Shown here piece by piece: positions 39,828 to 48,358 of a stretch of DNA of 64,000 nucleotides (its first letter is position 1; each line of letters starts with the position of its first letter). Both the position numbers and the translations under genes were made by a program. Where the stretch lies: positions 186,001 through 250,000 of the forward strand of contig JARUXA010000003.1 in assembly GCA_030433805.1 (NCBI GenBank), read 5' to 3'. Source of the DNA: Sphingomonas sp. PsM26. GTDB lineage: Bacteria; Pseudomonadota; Alphaproteobacteria; Sphingomonadales; Sphingomonadaceae. The notes beneath the pieces are model-generated. The model saw only the letters and a list, made by a program, of their open reading frames with translations, made no database searches and had not been told where the DNA came from.

Positions 39828-42800
39828 ATGTTTGCTGTCCGCCTGTGTCTGCTGATCCTGCTTTGCGCGTTGAGCACTGTCGCGTCGGCGAGAGACCGCG
39901 AGGGCACGAATGGTAAGTTCACGCATACCAGTTGGACGAGCAAGGACGGCGTGCCGGCGATGGTACAGGCGCTTGCGCAGACGCCCGACGGATATCTATG
40001 GCTCGGCACATATGATGGGCTCTACCGCTTCGACGGCGTGAGCTTCGATCCCATTCCCGTAGCCAAGGGGCATCCCCGCGGCTCGATCCCGGTCAGCGCG
40101 CTCCTTGTCACGCGCGCCGGCAGATTGTGGGTCGGCTACGCCGGCGGGGCTGGTGTCGAGGTCATGCACAAGGGGCGGCTCGAGCGCGCGGGGATGCCCG
40201 GCGCCCCCGGCGAAGTGACCGGGCTGGTCGAGGATCGTGAGGGTGCCATCTGGGTCGTCGGAGGGCGTGGGCGCAAGGCCCTGAAGCGCTACGCCGCTGG
40301 CAAGTGGCAGAGCATCAACGAGCGGTGGGGCGTACCCGACGACCAGGCCGTCTCCGCGGTGCTGTCGGCTCAAGACGGGACCGTCTGGCTCGCAACGCAG
40401 TCCCAGATCTTCTTCCTGCGTCCCGGAGCGCGGCGCTTCGAGGCGAGCGGGCTCATGATCAGCAACGGTGCCGGTCTCGCCCAGGACCGTGCCGGCCGCA
40501 TCTGGCTGTCGGATGCGGCGGGGACGCGAGTGCTGCCCGACTTTCCAGGAGGCGCAAAGGCGCCAGCGCGTAGCGTATCGAAGGCCACCGATCGAACGGC
40601 GCGGCGGATCAGCTTGCTCTTCGACAGTCATGGCGATCTATGGGGATCGACGTACACCGACGGCGTTTTCCGCATCGATCGGCCTGACGGTGCCACAGCT
40701 GGGGCCCCGTCTTATTTTCGGAGCCCAGATGGGCTTACCTCGAACGAAGCGGTGGCGCTCTTGGAGGATCGCGAAGGCAACGTCTGGGTCGCGACCGAGC
40801 TGGGGCTGGATCAATTCCGGCGATCCAATATCGAGCGCATCCCCCTGCTCACCAGCGGCTCGGCCGAAAATTTCATGGTCATGCCCGACGAGCGCGGCGA
40901 CATCTACCTGGCGAACGGGTCTCGCCTCTGGCGCGCGGTGCCCAACGACGAGCCGCGATTCCTGATCGATCTGCAGGACGACATCCAAGCGCTTTGCCGC
41001 TCCCGGGGGGGCATCTGGGTGGCGCAGAAGGGTCATGCCGCGCGGATCGAGGATGGCCGGATTACGGCACGGGTTTCGTGGCCGGACGGAAAGTCGGTCT
41101 CCAGCTGTGGCGAAAACCGGAGCGGGACATTCTGGCTGGCCAGACAGGCGGGCAATATCCTCTACCGTGACGGTCAGGGCTGGCGGAAGGTAGATCTACC
41201 CTCGCGCCGTACGCCGCTCGACATCTTCTTCGACTGGCGAGGCGCCATTGTGGGGTCGCTCAGGAGAAAATCCGTCGTCATTCTCGATGGGCCGCGGACT
41301 ATCCATCTGTCGGAGGCGGATCTTGGCGTGGCCGGGATCACGACCGTTTTCGGCAATGCGAAGGCGCTGCTCGTCGGTGGCGGTACTGGACTGGCCCGAT
41401 GGGACGGTCACCGGATCCAGCGTCTCTCGATCTCAGCCCAGCCGTGGCTGCGGGGCGTCCGCGGCATCGTCCAGACCGAGGCCGGCGACACCTGGATGCT
41501 CAATAACAAAGGCATCGCCCGGGTCGCCACCGCTGACCTGGACCGCGCCTTCGACCGACCGTCGGCGCCGATCGCGCATGATCTGTTCGACGAACAGGAT
41601 GGATTCACCAGCCGGACCCAAAATTCCCAGAGCCTGCAGATCGCGTTGGGCGGGGACGATCGGCTCTGGTTCCTGACTCGCCAGGGCATTCTGCGCATGG
41701 ATCCGAGCCGCCTCGAGCGCAATCAGATCGTGCCGTCGCTCGCGATCCGGTCCGTTGTCGCAGACGGAAAGTCCTATCCGGTGACAGCCGATCTTCGACT
41801 CCCACCCGGCACGCGCATCATCTCGATCCAGTATACCGCGCTCAGTCTCGCCATTCCGAGCCGCGTGCGTTTTCGGTACCGCCTGCAAGGGTTGGACAGC
41901 GACTGGATCGATCCGGGCCAGCGGCGGCAGGCATTTTACACCAACCTCGCACCGGGCACGTACACCTTCGCCGTCATTGCCGCGAACAACGATGGTGTTT
42001 GGAACCGGAAAGGGACGTCGTTCAGGCTCATCGTGCCGCCGACCTTCGTGCAATCGAAGACGTTCATCGCGCTGTGCGTCGTCATCGCCCTCCTCTCTCT
42101 GTGGCTGCTCTACAGGTTGCGTCTGCACACCATTGCGCAGCGGCTTCGCGTGCGGCTCAGCGAACGCCTTGCGGAACGCGAGCGCGTTGCCCGCGAGATC
42201 CATGACACCCTCTTGCAGAGCATCCAGGCGCTCATTCTGCGGTTTCAGCTCGCAGTCGACGATATCCCGGCTGAATTTCCCGTCCATCGAAGCCTCGAGA
42301 GCACGCTCGACCTTGCCGAAGAGGTTCTCGCGCAGGGGCGCAACCGGATTCGCGACCTGCGGATTACCGAGAGTGCCGACGACCTCGCGCGGATGATCCA
42401 CGACATCGTCGAGCGCCTGGTATTCCCGCCGACCACCACGGTACGGATCGTCACATCGGGCGAGGCGGTGTCGCTCAACCTGATCGCGGCCGACGAGATT
42501 GCGCGCATTGCCAACGAGGCGATCTTCAACGTCTGGCGCCACGCTCGAGCAACGCAGCTCGTCGTTCGTATCGTGTTTACGCAGCCGAGGCTGACGGTCA
42601 CCATTCTGGACAATGGTGTCGGCATCCCACCCGATATCGTGCAAGCCGGCTACCGGACCGGCCATTATGGCCTTCGCGGCATGCAGGAGCGGGCGAAGCG
42701 GCTCGATGCGGAGCTGAGCCTTTCCTCGTCCGCGGGAACCGGTACCGAACTAACGCTCACAATCCCCGCACGGGTAGCTTATGCTGCGCAACCGAGACGA

Positions 42801-42842
42801 TGGTTCCCACTCAGAGCGCGTCGGGGAGAGACTGTTGACTGA
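39828..42842 (+). CDS. sensor kinase with two-component regulator propeller
   Basis: A 1004-residue paralogue of 18164-21220. Signal peptide (MFAVRLCLLILLCALSTVAS), periplasmic propeller repeats (DGYLWLGTYDGLYRFDGVSF, DREGNVWVATELGLDQFRRS), Y_Y_Y domain (FRYRLQGLDSDWIDPG, YTFAVIAANNDGVWN), one membrane helix (about residues 742-762), HisKA_3 box VAREIHDTLLQSIQALILRF and ATPase domain (NEAIFNVWRHARA, GHYGLRGMQERAKRLDAEL). The gene overlaps the NarL-type regulator by eight bases if that starts at TTG 42835, so they form a cognate pair. The ligand is presumably periplasmic. Confidence 0.93.
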   Translation: MFAVRLCLLILLCALSTVASARDREGTNGKFTHTSWTSKDGVPAMVQALAQTPDGYLWLGTYDGLYRFDGVSFDPIPVAKGHPRGSIPVSALLVTRAGRLWVGYAGGAGVEVMHKGRLERAGMPGAPGEVTGLVEDREGAIWVVGGRGRKALKRYAAGKWQSINERWGVPDDQAVSAVLSAQDGTVWLATQSQIFFLRPGARRFEASGLMISNGAGLAQDRAGRIWLSDAAGTRVLPDFPGGAKAPARSVSKATDRTARRISLLFDSHGDLWGSTYTDGVFRIDRPDGATAGAPSYFRSPDGLTSNEAVALLEDREGNVWVATELGLDQFRRSNIERIPLLTSGSAENFMVMPDERGDIYLANGSRLWRAVPNDEPRFLIDLQDDIQALCRSRGGIWVAQKGHAARIEDGRITARVSWPDGKSVSSCGENRSGTFWLARQAGNILYRDGQGWRKVDLPSRRTPLDIFFDWRGAIVGSLRRKSVVILDGPRTIHLSEADLGVAGITTVFGNAKALLVGGGTGLARWDGHRIQRLSISAQPWLRGVRGIVQTEAGDTWMLNNKGIARVATADLDRAFDRPSAPIAHDLFDEQDGFTSRTQNSQSLQIALGGDDRLWFLTRQGILRMDPSRLERNQIVPSLAIRSVVADGKSYPVTADLRLPPGTRIISIQYTALSLAIPSRVRFRYRLQGLDSDWIDPGQRRQAFYTNLAPGTYTFAVIAANNDGVWNRKGTSFRLIVPPTFVQSKTFIALCVVIALLSLWLLYRLRLHTIAQRLRVRLSERLAERERVAREIHDTLLQSIQALILRFQLAVDDIPAEFPVHRSLESTLDLAEEVLAQGRNRIRDLRITESADDLARMIHDIVERLVFPPTTTVRIVTSGEAVSLNLIAADEIARIANEAIFNVWRHARATQLVVRIVFTQPRLTVTILDNGVGIPPDIVQAGYRTGHYGLRGMQERAKRLDAELSLSSSAGTGTELTLTIPARVAYAAQPRRWFPLRARRGETVD

Positions 42843-43479
42843 ACCGACGACCATGGTTGAGCACCCTATCCGGGTCCTGGTGGTGGATGACCACCCCCTG
42901 CTCCGGGAAGGTCTCACGGCTACGATCCGCAAGCAGCCGGATATGGACGTCGTTGGCGAGGCGATTGACGGCGTTGCGGCGATCGAACAATTCAACCTGC
43001 TCTCGCCCGATGTGACGTTGATGGACATTCAGATGCCCCAGATGGAAGGGATCGAGGCGATCGAGCGCATCCGGGACATCGATCCCAGCGCTGCAATCGT
43101 GGTTCTGACGACCTTCCCCGGCGATAGTCAGGCGATGCGCGCGCTGAAAGCCGGTGCCGCGGGGTATCTGCTCAAGAGCTGTATCCGTAAGGATCTCTCG
43201 CAGACCATCAGGGCGGTCCATGCTGGCGAGCGCGCGATCTCGGCAGAGGTTGCCCAAGCGATCGCCGTGCATGCGATGGAAGCCCGGTTGAGCGAACGCG
43301 AAGCGAGCATCCTGCGCCTTATCGCAGAAGGGCACCCCAACAAGCAGATCGCCTGGCAGCTCAATCTCGCTCAGGACACCATCAAGGGGCATTTAAAAAA
43401 CATATTCGCCAAGCTCGACGTGACAGACCGCACGCACGCCGTGGTCGTCGCGGTTCGCCGGGGCTTCATCGATCTCTGA
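42835..43479 (+). CDS. NarL/LuxR-type response regulator
   Basis: About 214 residues. Receiver: VLVVDDHPLLREGLTATIRK, phospho-Asp in VTLMDIQMPQMEG, Thr in VLTTFPGD, Lys in YLLKSCIRK. HTH: LSEREASILRLIAEGHPNKQ and LNLAQDTIKGHLKNIFAKLD. TTG 42835 has GGGGAGAG upstream and overlaps the kinase; ATG 42853 lacks a ribosome-binding site. It is very similar to the regulator at 12026, so the two could bind the same DNA box and cross-talk. Confidence 0.92.
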   Translation: MTEPTTMVEHPIRVLVVDDHPLLREGLTATIRKQPDMDVVGEAIDGVAAIEQFNLLSPDVTLMDIQMPQMEGIEAIERIRDIDPSAAIVVLTTFPGDSQAMRALKAGAAGYLLKSCIRKDLSQTIRAVHAGERAISAEVAQAIAVHAMEARLSEREASILRLIAEGHPNKQIAWQLNLAQDTIKGHLKNIFAKLDVTDRTHAVVVAVRRGFIDL

Positions 43480-43652
43480 GTTGTCACAGGCGTGATTCCG
43501 GCGGCCGGTCGAATTCTTGGATGCCTATCGCCCTTAACAGCCGACATTCCGCAGTTTTAAGCGGCCCCAAAGGGGCGATCTAGCCAGATGGCGAACATGG
43601 ACCCGAAACTGAGGTTGTCACAAAGGTTGCGGATCTGGCACGTTTGCCACAA

Positions 43653-43686
43653 ACGACAACACCGCCCGTGAGGGCGGCGTTGTCGT
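43653..43686. terminator. terminator-like hairpin after the kinase/regulator pair
   Basis: ACGACAAC-A-CCGCCC, loop GTGA, GGGCGG-C-GTTGTCGT: a 15-position stem with one A-C mismatch, about 175 bases after the regulator stop. The T-tract is weak, but the G/C-rich core and size suit a bidirectional terminator. Confidence 0.5.
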
Positions 43687-43820
43687 AGTATAGCGTTTGG
43701 TTGTGGGTACCTGCTCGACTTCTGTTGGCCCTACGATGACCGGTTCCGGCGTAAGCTGACATTGCCGGCGCTTCGCCGAAACGGCTTGGGTTGGCTGAGA
43801 GCTGCCGCCGGTTAGCTACC

Positions 43821-43858
43821 GATCAAAATCTGAACCATTGATGGTTCAGATTTTGATC
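43821..43858. repeat. perfect 38-nt palindrome
   Basis: The left arm is GATCAAAATCTGAACCAT and the right arm is its exact complement; only TG separates them. It is A/T-rich in a G/C-rich region. It could be a remnant of two abutted inverted ends of a mobile element, a protein-binding site or a hairpin. No transposase gene is nearby. Confidence 0.8.
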
Positions 43859-44025
43859 ATCAAGTTTGGATCTTTTTGCCCCACAAAGCGACATTGATGG
43901 CCAATGTCGGCTTCCCGAAACCTGCCATTCATTCAAGTGGCAGCAGGTCTTGCCGAAGTTTAGCCGCTGCGGACTAGTAGTGCTCACCGATGGAGGCATT
44001 GTCGGGTGGGCCACGGAGGTTATCG

Positions 44026-44358
44026 ATGACGGAAAGCGCGCGAGTAGGAATCGAGCAGCAATGGTTGGATCTCACCCGCATACGCCTTCCCAAGCGCGCG
44101 ATCGAAGCGCAGTGGTCGTTGCGGCTTGATCACTGTTTCCAGCGTATTCTGCTCGACGATGCCTGTGGCGGGTGTTGGTACGACCATATTGTGGGTAGAC
44201 CCGCTTACGCTAACGCGCCCGACGCGGTGCTGGCCCGTGCGATCGCCACCGGCGAGGCGCTGCTGGCCGGAAAGGCTGACTTAATTGCGCTTAACGCGCA
44301 GTCGCTGGCATGGAGGGGAAAGGGCGGTAGATCTGACGGTCGATTGCGGTTTAGCTGA
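44026..44358 (+). CDS. conserved small protein, unknown function
   Basis: A 110-residue protein starting at ATG 44026 with GGAGG seven bases upstream. The core LRLDHCFQRILLDDACGGCW, then YDHIVGRPAYANAP and LLAGKADLIALNAQSLAWRG, resembles a small protein family frequent in sphingomonads; I recall members labelled as GCN5-related but see no acetyltransferase motif. The final residues after WRGKGG diverge from that pattern, so the end may be altered. Cytoplasmic, two Cys in ACGGC. Confidence 0.65.
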   Translation: MTESARVGIEQQWLDLTRIRLPKRAIEAQWSLRLDHCFQRILLDDACGGCWYDHIVGRPAYANAPDAVLARAIATGEALLAGKADLIALNAQSLAWRGKGGRSDGRLRFS

Positions 44359-44454
44359 AGTACCCGCGGAACGAAAAAAGGTGCCGAAGGTGCCAGATCA
44401 CCGCTCTCGATTGCATCGCCTAATGGGCCCAGTACGGGAGGGTTCGGAGGTTAA

Positions 44455-45099
44455 ATGCCAGAACAGAACCGGGCACGAAGTAATAGAGGGCTCGCGATGT
44501 TGACAGTAGGATGGGCAGGCGCGCTCGTGGTGTCGGGCTGGAACCCCTTTGATCGTGCGACGTGGTGGATCGAGATCGCGCCCGCCCTCATCGTTCTACC
44601 TGTTCTTTGGGCGACGCGTCGGCGCTTCCAGCCGACGAATTTGGCGCTTGCCCTCATCTTTGTGCACGGTCTCGTACTGATAGTGGGCGGCGCCTACACC
44701 TATGCGCGGGTGCCGATAGGCATTGACGTTGAGAGCTGGCTTGGTCTTTCGCGAAATCCATACGATCGATTTGGCCACCTAATGCAGGGGTTCGTACCAG
44801 CCATCGTCTTGCGCGAGTTGCTCATAAAGCTGGGCGGCATGCCGCCGGGCCGGCTACTCACTACTCTGGTCTTGGCGTGCTGCTTGGCCGTAAGCGCGTC
44901 CTACGAGTTGATCGAATTTGCGGCTGCCATGGCGTTAGGCCAGGGCGCAAATGAGTTTCTTGGTGCCCAAGGAGATGCATGGGACACACAATGGGACATG
45001 CTAACGTGTCTCATCGGCGCTGTTTTCGCCGTGGTCCTGCTCTCTCGCTTCCACGACAGGCGGTTAGGCCAGCAGTTCGCATTACGTTCGGCTGAGTGA
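44455..45099 (+). CDS. DUF2238 / YjdF-family membrane protein
   Basis: A 214-residue protein with six helices. Family motifs are RNPYDRFGHLMQGFVPAIVL in the middle and ASYELIEFAAAMALGQGANE, FLGAQGDAWDTQWDM near the end; D, R, H and E/D residues within membranes are conserved in this family. The function is unknown. ATG 44455 has GGAGG upstream. It stands alone on its strand, tail-to-tail with the next gene. Confidence 0.85.
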   Translation: MPEQNRARSNRGLAMLTVGWAGALVVSGWNPFDRATWWIEIAPALIVLPVLWATRRRFQPTNLALALIFVHGLVLIVGGAYTYARVPIGIDVESWLGLSRNPYDRFGHLMQGFVPAIVLRELLIKLGGMPPGRLLTTLVLACCLAVSASYELIEFAAAMALGQGANEFLGAQGDAWDTQWDMLTCLIGAVFAVVLLSRFHDRRLGQQFALRSAE

Positions 45100-45122
45100 C
45101 TGCCTCATGAGACGTTTAGCGT

Positions 45123-45938
45123 TCAAAACCGGTGGGACACGCCAGCGAAAACTTCGATATCGGGCACGGCTTGGTTCAGGCCGACATTGGTACCGAGATC
45201 AAGCTGCATATTGTGGCTTGGCTGCCAGGACAACGCGACACTGCTCAGAGCTGGCGAGCCACGAACTGTTGGATTGGGATCGTCGTCGCGCATCATCTGG
45301 GCACTGACGTCAGCCTTGACTGCCTCACTTAACGAATATTCGATTTCGAGCGCGCTGCCGTACAGGGCATGACGGCCGCGACCGTCATCGTCCACCGCCG
45401 CAGCCATGAGCGGGGTAACTTGCAGCGAGACTTTGTCCGACGCGCGGTAGGTGACGGGAAGCTGGAATGCCGCGCCCCAATCCCCGACGCCGATCGGCCG
45501 CCGCCCGACCGGCAGGAGTGCCGTAGCGATGATGGACATTGCCAACCCGGTGTCGCCTGTTCGTTCGACGATGGAGGTTTTCACGCCGACGGTTGCGTCA
45601 CCAACGCGGCCGTTGCGCTCGACGCTGCCATCTGCGTGGCGGTCACGTTCGAAGCCGTAGGGTGTCCAGCCGAGCCGCAGTTCCGTTTTGCCGCCCACAC
45701 CGTAACGAATTAATGTGTCACCGACGAGAATCGTATCGACACGCGCGCCGTCGCTCCGTTCGAGCGTCCAGTCGGTAAGCGCGGTCTCGCTCTGGAGTCG
45801 ACCTGGCGCGGTGATGCACGCGCTTGTGGTAAGCCCCGGGCGCTCACTGCACAGTCGATCGGCATTACTGTCCTCGGCGTCCGCCGCCGCCGCGATGCAT
45901 GCCACGCCGCAGGCCAATACCGTCATGAACCCACGCAT
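45123..45938 (-). CDS. outer-membrane MetA-pathway-type transporter
   Basis: A 271-residue protein with a signal peptide (MRGFMTVLACGVACIAAAAD). Alternating beta strands follow, such as TLIRYGVGGKTELRLGWTPY, GDATVGVKTSIV, WGAAFQLPVTYR, and a C-terminal aromatic end GVSHRF. The pattern is that of the phenol MetA-pathway outer-membrane family, thought to help uptake of aromatic compounds. ATG 45938 follows AGGAGG. Its ligand is unknown. Confidence 0.75.
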   Translation of the reverse strand: MRGFMTVLACGVACIAAAADAEDSNADRLCSERPGLTTSACITAPGRLQSETALTDWTLERSDGARVDTILVGDTLIRYGVGGKTELRLGWTPYGFERDRHADGSVERNGRVGDATVGVKTSIVERTGDTGLAMSIIATALLPVGRRPIGVGDWGAAFQLPVTYRASDKVSLQVTPLMAAAVDDDGRGRHALYGSALEIEYSLSEAVKADVSAQMMRDDDPNPTVRGSPALSSVALSWQPSHNMQLDLGTNVGLNQAVPDIEVFAGVSHRF

Positions 45939-46181
45939 CTTTCCTCCTTGAACGGCTTGGCGCCAACACATTCGTCGAGGCTATGCTCCCGTAGGTGCGG
46001 CTAAAACGAGACCGGGGGCAAGCGCCCCTCAGGCATCTCACGCATTGCAGCGATTGCTGACGGACCGCTTCGATGCGGCACCCCCAACCCATGAGCGGAC
46101 GCTGAGAAGGCATCACCCTCCCCGACCGCAGGCGGTCATTCATGACCGTGATGGTGTCCCAAACTTTCGGTCAACGGACAT

Positions 46182-46919
46182 CTAGCGCATCGCATCTGTA
46201 GACGCAGTCGCATCGCTGCGCAGCCAAATGCGATTATGGCCGAGATCCAGCAGCACATCGCGTCCGGAGAACGTCTGCCAGCCAAGGACCGGGAGCGAAC
46301 CCGCCATGTCTCGAATGTGTACCTTCCGCCCAATCGGTTGCGCCGTGCCAATGGTCGTTTCGACCACGGTACCGTCACCGATATGGGCGACGGAAGCAAT
46401 CGCCGCGGGGAGCATCAACTCTGACTCACTGGAAAAATCGAGGATGCCGGTCTCGCTTGTCAGGCCCGCTACTCTGGTCGGAAGGGTCCAGCTGCCGTCC
46501 TCGCGCGGTGTCAGCACGATTGCGGTCAGGCCGCGCGTTGCCCTGGAATATTCCGACCGGAGAAATAGCCGGATCCGCTGATGCTTCAGATCCACATCTA
46601 TAAGATGATCGAGCATATCGCGGCCGATCCGCAGGTCGATGTCGGCGGGAAGCGAGAGGTCGGATACGATCTTTGCATCGACGCGCATCTCTTCGGCACC
46701 AATCCCGATATCGACTTGGCGCCGGCTATGTTTGCTGGACGGCGAAGCCCCCTTGCCTGGCAATTGCAGCTTTCGCGAGAGCCGCGTACTAACGGCCGAC
46801 ACGGTCGCTTGCGGTGACAGCAGCGCGCGGACATGCTCGAAATCCACCCGTGCCGTTAACGTCAACGTGGCAGCGACCAAGATGATCTTGTTGCTGACCC
46901 CTCCTACTAGCCCGCCCAT
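46182..46919 (-). CDS. aspartyl-protease-like (retropepsin-fold) protein, probably inactive
   Basis: A 245-residue protein with an N-terminal hydrophobic segment. Two retropepsin-like halves are suggested: ALLSPQATVSAVSTRLSRKL to GRDMLDHLIDVDLKHQRIRL, and GILDFSSESELMLPAAIASV to LGWQTFSGRDVLLDLGHNRI then WL. Where active enzymes have D-T/S-G, the first half has SPQA and the second DFSS, so at least one catalytic Asp is missing. Its ATG overlaps the stop of the efflux outer-membrane gene (TAATG), placing it as fourth gene of the RND operon. A periplasmic binding or assembly role is possible. Confidence 0.6.
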   Translation of the reverse strand: MGGLVGGVSNKIILVAATLTLTARVDFEHVRALLSPQATVSAVSTRLSRKLQLPGKGASPSSKHSRRQVDIGIGAEEMRVDAKIVSDLSLPADIDLRIGRDMLDHLIDVDLKHQRIRLFLRSEYSRATRGLTAIVLTPREDGSWTLPTRVAGLTSETGILDFSSESELMLPAAIASVAHIGDGTVVETTIGTAQPIGRKVHIRDMAGSLPVLGWQTFSGRDVLLDLGHNRIWLRSDATASTDAMR

Positions 46920-48358
46920 TACATACCCCCGTGATTTTCAAGGTTCGTCACCCCTCCTCCGACCGCCTGATACAGGGCGACGGTGTCCGACAATCGCAGC
47001 GCTCGTGCCTGGATCAGCAAGGCGGTCGATTGCGCGCTTGCGGTCGTGGCATTGAAAACGGTCAGCGTGCCGACCCCGCCGAGTGACAGCTGGCGGCGGG
47101 TAAAGGTAAGGTTCTGCGACGCTGCGTCGTTTGCGCGGGTTGCAGCGTCGAGCGCAGCGGCATCGGTGCGAAGCCCGGACAGGCTGTCCGCGACATCAGC
47201 GAACGCCTGCAACGCGGCGCTGCGATACTGCGCCTTGGCGCTGTCGAGCGCCGCTTCGGCCGCGCGCTGTTGGCCACGCAGGGCCCCGGCGTGGAAGATC
47301 GGTTGCGTCACCCCGCCGAGCAGCGCCCAGAACGGATTTCCGCCTGCAAACAACCCGCCGAAATCGAGCGCGGTGCTGCCCCCGGTCGCGGTGAGCAGGA
47401 TATTGGGAAGCCGCGCGGCGATTGCGACGCCGAGATCCGCACCGGCACCGCGCATCTGCGCCTCCGCCGCACGGACGTCGGGGCGCGCCGCGACGATCTG
47501 TGCGGGCAAACCGATCGGCAGCGCCGACGGGAGCATGAGTGCTTCCAGCCGCGGCAAATCAGGCAACGGCGCGCCGGGAGCGACGCCAAGCAACGACGCA
47601 ATTACGGTACGTTGATGGTCGCGCTGCCGCATCAACGTTGGCAGTGCGGCCTCGGCGGTCGAGAGCACGGTCTGCTGTGCGGCGACGTCCGCCGCGCCGA
47701 TATCCCCTAGCGTCTGCCGGCGTTGCAGCAGTTGTAAAATATCGCGGTTGCCCGAAACGCTGTTGGTCGCGGCATCGATCTGGGCCGTAAGTGAGGCGTA
47801 CTGGATTACGGAGAGCACGAGATTGCCGACTACCGTCGTTCGTGCCGCGAGCAGACGATCCTGGGCAACCTCCGCCGCGGCGCGCGCGGAGCGGGTACGA
47901 TTGCGCTGCAGTCCGAACAGATCGAGCGGATAGGTGACCGAGACTTGCGCGGTGTGGAGCGTGTAAAGGTTCTGGCTCGCGTCGGCGAGCGGGCTTTGCA
48001 ACGCGTTCGACACGCGAGTCCGCTCGACTTGATAGGAGGCGTCGGCCTGCGGCTTGCCGGCGGCAGAGGTCACGACCAATTGCGCGCGGGCTTGTCGCAA
48101 ATTGGCGTCCGCCACCGCCAAGTCATTGTTGGCGGCCAGCGCGCGCATGACCAATGCGTCGAGCGCGGGGCTCTGGAAGCGCTGCCACCAATGCGCGTCG
48201 AGCGCCGTACCCGGCGTGATCGTCTGTGCCGCGCCGTGCGTCGGGGCGATCTGTTCGGGCGCGATCGCTGGCGCCATCGGCAGCGCGGTAGTGGGATGTT
48301 GCGGTCCGACCGTGCAGCCGATCAGCAGCAACGGGGCGGCGAGCGTGACGCGCTTCAT
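46919..48358 (-). CDS. RND efflux outer-membrane factor (NodT family lipoprotein)
   Basis: A 479-residue TolC-like channel subunit. The N-terminus MKRVTLAAPLLLIGCTVGPQ contains a lipobox-type LIGC, so it is a lipoprotein. NodT motifs include WWQRFQSPALDALVMRALAA, NNDLAVADANLRQARAQL and LPAQIVAARPDVRAAEAQMR, with a mirror repeat in the second half. It completes a tripartite pump with the upstream RND and adaptor genes. Start overlaps the RND stop (ATGA). Confidence 0.93.
   Translation of the reverse strand: MKRVTLAAPLLLIGCTVGPQHPTTALPMAPAIAPEQIAPTHGAAQTITPGTALDAHWWQRFQSPALDALVMRALAANNDLAVADANLRQARAQLVVTSAAGKPQADASYQVERTRVSNALQSPLADASQNLYTLHTAQVSVTYPLDLFGLQRNRTRSARAAAEVAQDRLLAARTTVVGNLVLSVIQYASLTAQIDAATNSVSGNRDILQLLQRRQTLGDIGAADVAAQQTVLSTAEAALPTLMRQRDHQRTVIASLLGVAPGAPLPDLPRLEALMLPSALPIGLPAQIVAARPDVRAAEAQMRGAGADLGVAIAARLPNILLTATGGSTALDFGGLFAGGNPFWALLGGVTQPIFHAGALRGQQRAAEAALDSAKAQYRSAALQAFADVADSLSGLRTDAAALDAATRANDAASQNLTFTRRQLSLGGVGTLTVFNATTASAQSTALLIQARALRLSDTVALYQAVGGGVTNLENHGGM

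Larger units (their letters stand above)
43480..44025. other. 546-bp intergenic region with strong inverted repeats
   Basis: It holds CCCC-AAA-GGGG (43565-43575), a terminator-like hairpin (43653-43686) and a perfect 38-nt palindrome (43821-43858). No gene is supported in any frame. Base composition is less G/C-rich than the flanks, especially around the palindrome, which suggests a junction between imported segments. Confidence 0.5.

Noticed and set aside
43565-43575. CCCC-AAA-GGGG as another island box
   Set aside because: Different centre, no gene start within 100 bp on either strand, so more likely a small hairpin.
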